Origin: Hsuehochloa calcarea
Lineage: Eukaryota > Streptophyta > Magnoliopsida > Poales > Poaceae
NCBI GenBank assembly: GCA_036346395.1
Contig: CM070602.1
Coordinates: 13,835,098-13,899,097 of the forward strand
Reading direction: 5' to 3'
DNA: 64,000 nucleotides
In this document: piece by piece, positions 23,601-34,599 of the stretch
Layout of the letters: each line of letters opens with the position of its first letter
Position numbering within the stretch: position 1 is the first letter of the stretch
Program-made: the position numbers and the translations under genes
The notes under the pieces: model-generated
Database searches by the model: none
What the model saw: the letters and a program-made list of their open reading frames with translations, nothing else
Told to the model about the DNA's origin: nothing

Positions 23601-25931
23601 CAGGTATAGCTGGCATCACAACTAGAATTAGGTCATTTTGCTGAAATTTGAAACATCAAGGATCTCTTTGTACAATTAGGGAGGATGAAAAATCTTGTTT
23701 CCACATGCGACCTAGAGCTCTATTGCTTGTTACGACTAAGCCAAAGTAGAAGAGTTAAGAGTAGGATGATCTAGACGACCAAATCAACGCCAATTACAAC
23801 CGTTAGTTATCTAGATGGCCAACCAACCGAACCCAAATCCAGTCACCTCTCTTATATTCAATAATCAAAACACGCTACCTATATTGCTTTCTCTTCTACT
23901 TGGTCCAGTCGCCACAAGTCGTGGATCTTTAGGGCGCATGGGCAAAAAAAGACTTTTCATCGTGCTGATTATGTACAGAAAACATCGTTGAGTATAGGGT
24001 ATGAGTCAGTAGGTATAGCTAGCATGACACCTAGAGTTAGATCATTTTGCCAAAATTTGAAACATCAAGGATCTCTTTCGACAGTTAGGGAGGGTGAAAA
24101 GTCTTATTTCCCATGCGACCTAGAGCTCCATTACTTGTTGCGACTAGGCTAATGTAGAAGAGTCAGGGTAGGATGACCTAGACGACCAAATCAACGCCAA
24201 TTACAATCGTTAGTAATTTGGATGGCTAATGAACTGAGCCCAAATCCAGACACCTCTCTTATATTCAATATTCAATATTCAATACACACTACCTAGATTG
24301 TTCTATCTTCTACTTGGTCTAGTCGCCACAAGTTGTGGATCTTTAGTGCGTATGGGCAAAAGAAACTTCTTGACACGCTGATTATGTAAAGAAAACCTTG
24401 TTGTAAGAATATACAGTACGAGTCAACAGATATAGCTGGTATGACAACTAGAATTAGGTCCTTTGGCCAAATTCGAAACATCAAGGATCTCTTTGTACAG
24501 TTGAGGGTAAAAAGTCTTGTTTACCCATACAACATAGAGCTCTATTACCTGTTGCGACTAGGCCAAAGCAGAAGAGTCCATAGCCACAAGTATCGTGGGT
24601 TGATGCCGCGTCCCACGTAACGGATTTATCGACTCGGGTACGATTCGTGGGACATGGTACATCATTCCTAGTTAATTTAGAAGGAAAGGTGGTGTACCAC
24701 ATATTGCGATCCTGTTCCTCGACCTGGTCGACTCACGTTCGTGGTGACTATGGAAGAGTCATAGTAGGACTAAATCAATGCCAATTACGTTAGTGATCTA
24801 GATGGCCAACCAACTGAACCCAAATCCAAGCACACCTCTTATATTCAAATAATCAATACATGCTACCTAGATTGCTCTCTCTTCTACTTGGTTTAGTCGT
24901 CACAAGTCGTGGATCTTTAGGGCGTATGGGCAAAAGAGTCATTTCACCACCTGATTATGTAAAGAAACCTTCTTGTTGTGTAGGGTCTGAGTCCGTAGGT
25001 CTAGCTGACATGACAATGAGGATTTGGCCCTTTGGCCCAAATTTGAAACATCAATGATCTCTTTGTCTGTATTGAAACGTTAGTGATCTAACAAACCCTT
25101 TAACGAAACTTGAGGGACCAAAGTTCATTAGCCCCCTCGTCAAAGAGTAGTTTATACCTTATACCGGTGGACGCCCACTGACAGGGTGTTTTAAGTTTTT
25201 CTTAAGTTTTTATGCGTAAGCTATAGGCCTTAAATCTTAGCATCTTCATTTGTTCACTCTTCTGTGCAGAAAATCAACGAGGATAAGCTTTTCAATCTCT
25301 TTTCTTTGTATGGAAACATAGTACGAATCAAGATACTGCGCAACAAACCAGATCATGCCCTTGTTGAAATGGCTGATGGATTTCAGGCTGAGCTAGCTGT
25401 GCATTATCTAAAGGTACGTTTAATTTTTTTTTTCCCTGATGTCTTGGTTCTTGATTGCATTCAAGTATGTAATATGATTTATTTCCTTTTGTTTGCATGT
25501 ACCATTGCTACTTACTACATTGGGATGCCAATTTTTCACAGGGGGCAATGCTATTTGCGAAGAATCTGGAAGTTAACTACTCAAAGTACCCCAATATAAC
25601 ACCTGCCCCTGACACACATGACCACTCAAATTCAAGCCTTAACCGGTTTAATAGCAATGTGGTCAAGAACTACCGGCATTGCTGTGCTCCAACCAAGATG
25701 ATCCACATTTCTGCCCTTCCGCAAGACATCTCTGAGGACGCAATCCTTGCTCATGTGGCCGAACATGGGTCTGTCGTCAACACAAAGCTGTTTGAGGTGA
25801 ATGGCAAGAGGCAGGCTCTTGTCTTGTTTGACACCGAAGAGGAGGCAACCGAGGCCCTTGTATCAAAACATGCCAGCTCACTGGAGGGAAACACAATCCG
25901 AATTTCATTCTCCCAGATGCAGAGTATATAG
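17607..25931 (+). CDS. Polypyrimidine tract-binding protein homologue (PTBP3 type)
   Basis: Fourteen GT-AG exons: 17607-17663, 17823-17894, 17997-18073, 18400-18481, 19307-19439, 20018-20082, 20167-20216, 20306-20347, 20548-20599, 20702-20750, 20836-20849, 21016-21123, 25270-25413, 25542-25931. They total 1335 nt, 444 aa, with phases consistent throughout. The protein has four RNA-recognition motifs: about residues 6-95 (K-V-I-H-I-R-N-V), 102-180 (R-I-L-L-V-T-I-H-H), 256-340 (C-T-L-I-V-S-N-L-N) and 367-440 (K-M-I-H-I-S-A-L-P), ending F-S-Q-M-Q-S-I. The order and C-terminus match plant PTBP3-class proteins (about 430-440 aa), nuclear or cytosolic RNA-binding regulators of splicing and mRNA fate. 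Odd points: a 14-nt microexon (exon 11), a possible CAGCAG acceptor choice at exon 10, and a 4.1-kb intron 12 filled with repeats. The assignment to family is firm; the subclass is by memory. Confidence 0.95.
21836..22415. mobile_element. hAT element inside the tandem array, 580 bp
   Basis: Ends CAGGGATCAAAATCC and GGATTTCGATCCTTG are inverted repeats. The 8-bp target GGTATAGC is perfectly duplicated at 21828-21835 and 22416-22423, cutting the array's own GGTATAGCTGGC motif. Subterminal CCGGTAACCGGTTTT motifs place it with the GGTAACCGG family. The longer core includes a partial duplication of TTTTAATGATTGTTTGATC (about 22140 and 22203). Confidence 0.85.
24579..24752. mobile_element. hAT-like miniature element inside one array unit, 174 bp
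   Basis: The 8-bp repeat GAAGAGTC flanks it (24571-24578, 24753-24760), and GAAGAGTC occurs once at this place in other units, so the insertion is exact. The ends CATAGCCAC and the complement of CATAGTCAC are short inverted repeats. The interior is unrelated to the array. Confidence 0.75.
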
Positions 25932-26936
25932 AAGCTCCTCCAGGACGCGAGACGCGACCTTTATTTAGGAAGCATTGAACTTAAATGTGAATTCTGTGCG
26001 CTGTTCTCCCAGACTGATGCTTTGTGCCGTACCACCCCGTGACCCAAGGATCTTGAACTGGGCCCTTGCACCCAAGGGTTTTACTCTTCATTTTCTTCCC
26101 ATTTTGGGTTTTAGGTAACCGAAGGATTCCACTTCTGGATGTCGTGCTGTTCTGTGTTAAAAGAGCACCGCCCCGCCATTGGCAGTAGTGTGCCGTTCAA
26201 AATCATGCATGTTGGTTCTAAAAAGAACTTGTTTGATTCCAACTTTTCCTGCAGATAAAAAAAAAACCTTGTCTGTTAATGATTTGGTTCTCCGTATACC
26301 AGAGCTGGGGGAAAAGCGTGCAATGCTCAGGAGGGTCCTGCTTTTGACACAACGATGTGATAGCATCAAAAGAAAGGTGTACCCGGTTTCTGTTGAAGTT
26401 ACACTGTAGTTAAAGGATGCTCACACAATTGGGTGTAAATACTGTAGAGCACAGGACTGGTATACAGTTGGTACGTGCATGAGAAGCCAAGCCCCAAGCA
26501 CACCCTAAGCGGTGCAGGACAATTATCAGCACGCAATGAAGGCCCACTTTAGAATTCTGATCTACCAAATCTACAAGCAATATTGCTTCATCACAATCTC
26601 CGTGTTCCAGCCTTTAATCTACAAATTGCACAGCAGATGTAGCGTAATTCGCAGATTCGCCCCTCTTCGGCAGCTGCAACACCTACAAAGGCTACATGCC
26701 AATACCAGTTTACATTAAAAAACAACTACAAGAACTAACATCCTGGGGATCAGAAATCTATTGGTAATTGGATCCTTAGAATAAAAATTAATTTTGAATC
26801 GTGGCCGCTAGCCAGGAATCAGATGCAAATGGGCTGAAAACTGGTACTAGTGCCACGCGGGATGTGGCCAGGTACAGGTTTCCCAACCCTGCTTGCAGCT
26901 GCAGATTTTACCTAATATACCGATGATTTTCATGCC
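25932..26936. other. Converging 3' untranslated regions of the PTB and COV genes
   Basis: The stop codons of the two genes face each other 1005 bp apart. Either 3' UTR could extend a few hundred bases, so tail-to-tail overlap of transcripts is possible. I see no other gene or bounded repeat here; open frames at 26157-26409 lack any family resemblance. Confidence 0.5.
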
Positions 26937-29900
26937 TCATGCAGTCATCATTCTGTTTAAACGGGTGCTCTGACTCTTATGAGGTGTTGGTCCCACTGAT
27001 GCAATAACCTGTGGCATTGTCATTCCTCCAGAAACAATTATTTCTGTAGAAAGCATAATAGCAGAAGCATAAGATTAGAAAAATCAGGTTCTATAAGAAA
27101 AATTCTCAAGAAATAATTATGGAGAAAGCATGATAGCAAAAGCATAAGACTAGAAAAATCAGGTGATATGTGAAAAAATCTAACATATGGAGGATAACAA
27201 TTAACAGAACATCTGAGTAAATTCTAGCAGGAAGGAACAACTTAACAAGAGCAGCAGGTAATGTTTGGAAATGCTAATAGAGTTTACTTCACATCTCAAA
27301 TCCGGAGCATTCAACAGGAATTTCAATAGGAGATATCAAATCTTTTTTCTTTTATTTTTAGGCAGTAATAGTACAGCGTAAATACCAGCTTAAATGAAGA
27401 CCAAAACAACCAACCTATCCCTTCTCGGATGGACAAATTGGGCCTTATAATTTCCTCAGAATTCACCAAAAATATGTCACCAATATATAGATGATTGGTT
27501 GGCACATACACACTACATAGTTCTTCATCACCTTTTTCTGTCTGCAATGCAATGATAGATGATCACCTCAGAGTTATGAAAAAATAAAGAAAGTACATCA
27601 ATATAGGCATCACATAGTTCATCGTCTCTGTCAATGTGAAGTCTGAACAAAACAACAGGTAGAAAGAAAGGACATAATAATCAATATGGGTCTCTGTAAT
27701 ATCTAGAAAAAGGATAGCTGTTGTTAATGTAACTTAATAAATGAAAATTTGCATCATTTCGTAGAAGTTGAGACCTGAAGTTCCCTAGTTTAGGTATGCC
27801 TTTTGATCGACTGGGCGTGTCTACTTCAATCCTTGTTAGGCCTTTCCATAAGCATAGAAGCAAATACTCTTGAGACAAAGCCAATAAACCAATCTATTAT
27901 TGGGCTTGACCCTAACCATGGATAGAAAAACCGTTCCCGGCATAATTCCCGGCCGGCGGCCGGTACCGGTAACCGGAAAAATCTAGTCAAATTTTGTTTA
28001 AATTTGCTTAAAAATCAACCGAAATTCGAAATTCGAATTTGCAAACTCCGGAAAAACCGGCCGGGATTTCAAATCCCGCCGCCCACCAGTAAGGCCGGGT
28101 ATCGCTGGTAACCGGCCGGGATTTCTATCCCTGACCCTAACGTGTAAAACCGATTCCCCCAGAAAGCTCCGGGGCTCAAGTTTTAAGCAATTACACGATG
28201 AATCATGTAAAGCATTTGGGAGGCTTATTTGATAAGCAAACTTACCAGCTTATAAACTATGAGCCCAATAAGCTGGCAAATAAGATAAGACGTTGCCTAG
28301 GCTAGGCTACGTTCGACCTAATATTTAATTATTTTGGCTAATCTTTACAATCTTGGGCTCTAGGATGGTTTTGATGTAAAAAATCACGACTAGTGGATGT
28401 CACTTTCCTGAAAGTGGAACTATCCATCTATTATATTATTAAAGCGAAAGAAAATGAAGCCCATCAATTGTGGTGGGTTCAGATTATAACAGTATAGATT
28501 AAAAGAAAGAGTCAATGTCAAGTACAATCCAATAAAACTGAAATTCAGAATAAAAAATAAAAATAAAATTGGCAATTCGATTTCCATACGAATTCCTAAG
28601 TAATATCCCTAAGCTAGTTAAGTGCACATTCGTTGCTACAAAACATCTTCTAAATGTGATAGTTTATCAATTAAAGTAGATATAATATATCTCAATTCAT
28701 CAAGGCACGCGGAGCGGAGCAGAAGAGCAGGAGAGGAGAGGATGGAGGACCGTCCAGATCCGGCCGATGGAAGCGGCGACGGGGGAGGGGGCAGAGGCAC
28801 GCGGAGCAGAGCAGAAGAGCCGGGGTGGAAGCGAGGGCAGAGAGGAGGAGGAAGCGTAGGCGATGCCGAGAGAGTAGGGAGCGCACGATACGATGAGATA
28901 GTTTGTTGATAACGTGACCCACATGTTAGTAGACAGGAATAGGGGTGGGAGAGTAGGGAGGACGGACGACCATCAACTCCAATTTTTAAGTAGTAGAGTA
29001 ATATAATTCGGAATAAAAAATAGCAATTGGATATGTATATGAATTCCAACCACAAATAGTTGAAATTCAGAATAAAAATAAAATAAAGTTAATAATTCAA
29101 TTTCGATACAAATTTCAAAGCAAAATCCCTAAATAATTGTAATTCGAAATAAAAACTAAAGAAAAAATAACAATAGGATTTGTATACGAATTCCAATAAA
29201 AAATAATAAAATTTTTGCAGTTTGATTTGCATACTAACTACAAAGTAAAATCCCTACATAAATAAAATTTGGAATAAATTAAAATAAAATTAGCAATTTG
29301 ATTTGTATACCAACTCTAATAAAAAAAATATCTAAAAATTTGAATGAAAATATAAGTTATAACGAGGATAGCACAAATGGTGTCAGAGGAGACCACAAAA
29401 GAGTGCAATGACGTCGGTTGTCTCGCAAGTAGATATTGACCTACGGGGAAACGAAGAGGCGAGGTGGCGGCAGCGGAGATGAGGACAATGTTGTATTGCT
29501 CACCTTAGCCATTCGACGAGAACAATATCGTGATGCTCACTAGAGTTGTTGAAGAGAAATGCCAGAATCGAAGGAGCCAAGGGCCATGACGAGGAGTGGT
29601 GAGCGTCAACGTGGTTGAAGTAGTTAGTGGCAAAAGAAGCTAGAAGATGGGGAATCCCTGGTAGAGAGGTGGTGAAGCCTTTACATTGAAGACGAGCTAT
29701 GGACGATATGAGGCCATCGGGTAGTTAGGAGCGTGCAATCACCAGTGAAGGGCACAACATCACTGACAATGACAAGAAAATTATTCGTATTGTTAGACAG
29801 CGACTAAAACATGTCGGCATCAGTGAAGATGGGAGGTTGGTGCAGTCATTGAGGAACCCGCAACGTTGAGCTGACCAACGTTGAAGAAAGAGTGGCCGAT

Positions 29901-32900
29901 ACGGGAGAAGAGGGCATCGACAACGTATAACATCATGTGTGTATATACATGCATGCATCCGTACGAATAGAAGCACGAGCATACAGAAGCTGAGGAGCAA
30001 AAAGCTCGAAGTAGAGATGGAGTAGCCGTAGAGAATAGACTCGGGTCATCGAAGAGATCGTAACGAGTGTACTCGGCAAGGATTGGCGACGGTTGCACAT
30101 GTATGCGTGTTTGATGTCGCAATGGTCAGAACTAAATAATAACTGGAGAGAAGTGAAAGATAACTATGTGGTAAGAGTACTGCATTGGAAGAGGTAGCGG
30201 CCGAGAGAGTCGATCAAGAATTGGGCTTGATGTTGGAGGTTGAAACAAAAAAAAAAGAAAGAGAGAAAGAATTGGTCAGTAAAATCTACTTATAATTTGG
30301 GGGAAAATCAAACAACCGACATCAACAAATACCAATATTGAATATGTGAATGATATGTCATAAATCTAGTCACGCAAATGCGCATGCCACCCTACTAGTT
30401 CCAGGAAAGTGGTAACGAGAAAAGAGCATGCAAAATATGATCAATCAAACAAAAATGTACGGAAGGCTTCTCAAAAGCATACTAATAGGGCACTTATCTA
30501 TAATGAGAAATCCCAGTATCACTATGTACTGGCTGAAGCAAGCCACAGCATGCGATATGTATAAACAAGTACCTGAAGAACCATAGTCGATGTTATGAAT
30601 CCAAATGCATATTCACCAGCACGGGGATGGCTAATTATCGCTACTTCTTTAAAGGCTGTTGTATTTTGATCTGCCAAACGAAAATTTTATTAAGAGAAAA
30701 AATTTCTAGTTGAACAAAAGGAATTACAACAATGTTGAAATATAAAGATTAAAACAATCCATCAACTTGCCAATACCTATGAAAACTCAAAATGTAGACT
30801 ATGTAGTGAATAGAAACATGGTGTTGTCACATGACTCGTGTGGTCTTCAACAAATTAAAGCAAGCATAAAATGGATCATCCTAAAAACTTCATAAGTTTA
30901 TGTGGCTTCAAAAAAAGAACTCTGTGACCTACAAACCATGTTCAATTCTTTATCAAGTACTGTACTTATAAAGTTTTACCTGATTTGGAATTTACCAGTT
31001 TTAGAGATAGAAGTCTCGCAAACCATAAAGGACAATTTTTAAGAAAGAAAGAATATATATGTTCAATATTCTGGAGCATGTAGAATTGTAGTGTACTAGT
31101 GTGCATGAATTACCTGGTGAAACAGCAGTGCTAACTTGCTTTGATGCAGAATATATGTGCCTTACAAATGGCATTTTCTTTATAAACCATTCTCCAATCC
31201 AGAAGACAGTTGAACCCACCCATGAAGACACAAATATTCCAACAAGAAGTATAAATATCAGGGAAGTAAAAAACCCAAGGCCTGAAATAATGTCATAAGT
31301 ATTAGTCATAAACAAAATATGCATTCAAGAAAAAGAACTTTTAGTAATCTGCATTGAACAAATCATTAAGTTTTGCCAATAGAGTCGAGCAACAAAGAAC
31401 TTATATGTTATATTGCTATAGCTGGATTTGTTGCACCATTTACTCAATGATTTCAAAGGATCTGCTCACTGGGATTAGTAGGAGTTCAGGACCAATTTTG
31501 TATCAAATAAAAAAAGTAAAGCAGCAAAAACAAAATTGCCTGACCAAAGCTCCTAGATTTCTTTGAACTCAGTTTTGCATTTCTCAGTTCCTTTTGGAGA
31601 TTAAATCTAGATTAAAAACAAGTAAAGAGCCAATGGGCAAAAAAGGAAAAAGAAAAACTCTGTAGGCTACTTATGCCCTACAACTATATGACATATAAAA
31701 AGAAAATACATGTTAGCATATCTCTAATACAACAAAATTACCGTAACTAGCAAGTGGCCAGATAAAAGCATTTGTGCAACAATTACCAAATATGTCGAAT
31801 CCAAGTTTTGCGTAGAGTGGACTGAAGAAACCATCAACAAATTGAATAAACCACCATGTGATGAAGAACGTGACAGCAATAGGGAAAAGAACTACACTGC
31901 GAACAAAAAGAGTGGGCACACAAATAGGATATTAAGCCTGAATAATTCATAGCTCTTGCAACATGTCTGAATTAATTCTCACGAAACATACCATCCAGTC
32001 ATAAATTTTCTTGACACCCAGCTTTGAAGAACGGCAAAGCATGCCTATTGAAGTGTACCAAGTTTAGTATGAACTATGAAATTATTGGTTTGAAAATAAT
32101 CTAGTACATACACGCAGGAGGTATAGTTCATTTGGGTAAAGTGAGGAAAAAAAAGAAAACAATATAACAATGTTGGCCCAAGTTTGTCTAATTTGATCTA
32201 TTGAACCGTACCAAGTTTAGTATGAACCATGGATTGAAATACCGGCCGGTAACCGGTTTACCGGTGGGGGCCGGGATTTGAAATCCCGGCCGGTTTTTCC
32301 GGAGTTTGCAAATTCAAATTTTGAATTTTGAATTTTGATTGATTTTTAAGCAAAATTTAACGAAATTCAACCGATAAAACCGTAACCGTCGGTTACGGTA
32401 CCGCCGCCGCAATCTAGCCGTACGGTTTTAAACCCCGTATGAACTATGAAATTACTGGTTTGAAAATAATCTAGTACATACACGCAGGAGGTATAGTTCA
32501 TTTGGGTAAAGTGAGGAAAAAATAAGAAAATAATATAACAATGTTGGTCCAAGTTTGTCTAATTTGCTCAGGCGAATTTACCACTTTAGTATCTAAATGA
32601 TGTCAGTTTACTCCCTCCGTTGATTTTAACAAGGCACCGTTTGACTTGGCACAATCTCCAAAGTTGATCTTTGATCATTAATTTCTTTTATGATACATTG
32701 TTAATAACTACAAAATCATGATCACATGAAAACACTTTTAAATACAAATATAATGGCACCACTTTTGTGAGACTAAATATATGTATTGTTGGACTAACTG
32801 TTGGCAAAAAAATTATGAAGATTGAAACTCAAAATGCGTGGGTGTCTTATAAATATCAACAAAGGAAGTACTAAATAATCCTTCAAGAGAGAAAAAAATG

Positions 32901-34251
32901 ACCAAATTACCAAAATAGTTAAACCAATATAATTGTCCAGTGGGATTTGTTCAGAAGTTTTAGTGTTAGTCTAATGAGTTTGGTATTCCAGAGACCAACA
33001 CTTAATGGCAGTTAATTAATCGTGGTTGTCAAATTCCATTTTTTTCGAATTTTGGCTGGTTTTTAAGCAAATTCAAGCGAATTTTTCCATAATTCGGTAA
33101 TCGCCGGCCGCTTCCGCCAATGATCGAAGTTGCCGGTTCTCGTTTTTATCCCTAACAAAATTGTAGGGCCCGTGCTTAGATGCATTCGCTATTTATTACA
33201 AAGAAATGCACTTACTGCATGTAACATGTTCAAAAGCTAGATCAAGCCAAGTACATAGCAGTAGTTATTGGAGGTAGGGATAAAAAAAACCAGAACCAGG
33301 CAATTTCCCGGTCGCTGGCCGGAAACGGTAACCGGCCGGTTTCCGGAATTACCGGAAAATTTTTTGGATGAAATTTGCTTGAATTTGTTTAAAAACCAGC
33401 CGAAATTCAAAAATTGGAATTTGAATTTGTTAAACCAGGAAAAATGCCGGTTTTTTTATCCCTGATTGTTGGTCAATTCGACATCCAAAATGGGCCGAGA
33501 CCTGTCTAACCTTCAAACTCATGTGCAGGAGAATCTTATGAAGAATTGGGCACAAATTTTCCTCTAGGACAACTAAAACCCCTCATTTCAATCTCAGTGC
33601 CTAATTTACACAAATCAAAATCTGCTAGTTTATCAAATATACTATTATGTTAAAATCTGCGCATGCATCATTAACTGGAGGTTTTTTTTAATGGAAAGTG
33701 GAGGTGTTTATTTAAAGGGCATTAGCGCATAAGACACAAACATGTTGTGCATTTGGTGAGCACGAGCTGGAAGTCCTATCATTTGTAATTTCGTATCTTT
33801 ACTTCCAATAGCATCGATACTCCCATGTTCTCAAATTGCTACGGTCTGCGGGTGGTAGCTTTCTACAATAAAAACGGTAAATCTGACGAAGAGCCCCCAC
33901 ACAAGCGCATTACGCACTTCTAAGAACCAATGCAATCATCAAAACGTTAATTAGAGCGTGAAACGCGAGGACAGGCCAGGTCAACCATCCAAACCAGATG
34001 TCGGAAGATCAAAAGGCAGCACCGCAGCAGCACAGACAGCCGCGACCAGATCCGAGTAATCATAAGGGTTTAAGCACAGCCCGTACGTCGGGAGTAGCAG
34101 GGTTAGAAGAGTAGGTAAGATCGATCCGGACCTTGCGGGTGGTGGTGGCCGGCGAGCTGGGCCGCGGCGGCGACTTGACCGGGTCCTCGGGGTCAACGGC
34201 CTCCGGCGCCTGGCCGAGAGGCACGGGCGCGTACTCCTTCTCCTCCTGCAT
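26937..34251 (-). CDS. LIKE-COV (DUF502) membrane protein
   Basis: Seven exons on the - strand, in order of translation: 34132-34251, 31992-32044, 31787-31896, 31114-31281, 30573-30670, 27415-27541, 26937-27043 (783 nt, 260 aa); all junctions GT-AG and in phase. The N-terminus is short and proline-rich (P-P-R-P-S-S-P, about residues 28-34). Two membrane segments lie at about 59-80 and 96-122, with the family signature I-T-W-W-F-I-Q-F-V-D-G-F-F-S-P-L-Y between them. Then come G-E-W-F-I-K-K-M-P-F-V-R-H-I-Y, the Y-V-P-T-N-H-L-Y-I-G-D motif and the C-terminal E-I-I-V-S-G-G-M-T-M-P. This is the CONTINUOUS VASCULAR RING / LIKE-COV family, integral membrane proteins linked in Arabidopsis to vascular patterning and Golgi morphology. 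Introns 1 and 5 carry transposons without touching splice sites. No damage is seen, so it should be functional. Confidence 0.95.
27917..28133. mobile_element. hAT miniature element in COV intron 5, 217 bp
   Basis: Starts CATGGATAGAAA, ends TTTCTATCCCTG (inverted repeats), with a perfect 8-bp target duplication ACCCTAAC at 27909-27916 and 28134-28141. Internal GCCGGTACCGGTAACCGG and GGTAACCGGCCGGG motifs are subterminal on both sides. Confidence 0.9.
28427..30398 (+). mobile_element. Non-autonomous Helitron in COV intron 5
   Basis: The left end is TCTATTATATTATTAAAG after an A. The right end is a small hairpin (GCAAATGCGCATGC), then about 10 bases, then CTAG, followed by T. These are the hallmarks of Helitrons, which insert between A and T without target duplication; the terminal CACGCAAATGCGC...CCACCCTACTAG strongly resembles rice Helitron ends as I recall them. 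The 1972-bp body has degenerate 60-80-bp repeats with GAATAAAAA...TTGGCAATT...CGAATTCC (28537-28620 and 28998-29330). Between them lies a GC-rich block (about 28700-28910) with two copies of GGCACGCGGAGC. A further block at 29380-30240 may be captured exon sequence. No Rep/helicase gene. Confidence 0.78.
32055..32569. repeat. 153-bp tandem duplication interrupted by a hAT element
   Basis: The unit at 32055-32207 (starting GTACCAAGTTTAGTATGAAC) is repeated directly after it as 32208-32227 plus 32445-32569. The second copy was split by the miniature element 32228-32436. The two copies differ at only a few positions. All lies in COV intron 1. Confidence 0.85.
32228..32436. mobile_element. hAT miniature element in COV intron 1, 209 bp
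   Basis: Flanked by the 8-bp repeat GTATGAAC (32220-32227 and 32437-32444). The left end is CATGGATTGAAA, the right end a diverged inverted copy (GTTTTAAACCCC). Internal GCCGGTAACCGG and GGCCGGGATTTGAAATCCCGG palindromes join it to the family at 27917. Confidence 0.82.
33275..33464. mobile_element. hAT miniature element in COV intron 1, 190 bp
   Basis: Starts TAGGGATAAAAAAAACC, ends GGTTTTTTTATCCCTG. Flanks ATTGGAGG (33267-33274) and ATTGTTGG (33465-33472) are a diverged 8-bp target duplication. The GGTAACCGGCCGG motif is inside. A further truncated relative, keeping only the right end (TTTTTATCCC), lies at about 33030-33160. Confidence 0.78.
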
Positions 34252-34599
34252 TGTCGACGGCGTGGACCTTCCCGAAGCTTCCGGAAGCTTCTAGCGGCGG
34301 GCGAAGCGGGTCGGAAGGAGGAGGAAAGCAAAGGTATTTCGCTGGCCACCAGCGGCGGAGTTCGGAAGGGAAACAGCGCCTTATGAAGTGACCGAATTGC
34401 CCCCCGCATCCGTGCTGTCAACGTGGGCCTCTCACGTTCCGAGACGGTATTAGGGCCCACCTGTCACTGGCACGCAGGGAAGCGCGTGGGACTGGACCGT
34501 TGTTTGTGTATTACGTGGGCGAACCGCGAAGGGGAGGAGGCCGGCCTGGCCAAATGGCGGTACGGCCCAGGTACCATCGTGTATGGCCATAGCTATTAG
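34252..34599 (-). promoter_or_regulatory. Promoter side of the COV gene
   Basis: GC-rich sequence left of the hAT remnant and upstream of the ATG at 34251. No clear TATA box is visible; the leader contains a GGAAGCTTCCGG-type palindrome (about 34274-34290). The hAT remnant begins close by, so the proximal promoter is at most a few hundred bases unless it extends into transposon sequence. Confidence 0.35.

Larger units (their letters stand above)
21262..25135. repeat. ~407-bp tandem repeat block in PTB intron 12
   Basis: A unit with the landmarks TTAGGGAGGGTGAAAAGTC, CTAGAGCTCCATTAC, GATGGCCAACCAAC, GTCGCCACAAG and GCTGATTATGTAAAG recurs. The CTAGAGCTC landmark is at about 21448, 22528, 22897, 23306, 23710, 24120 and 24534, and a partial last unit ends near 25060. 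Successive spacings are about 370, 409, 404, 410 and 414 bp; the first gap is larger because it contains a hAT element. The block is bordered by degenerate inverted sequences (TTAATGATCACTTTAGTCC on the left; the complement of CTAATGAACTTTGGTCC on the right), suggesting that the array belongs to one large non-autonomous transposon. Confidence 0.85.
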
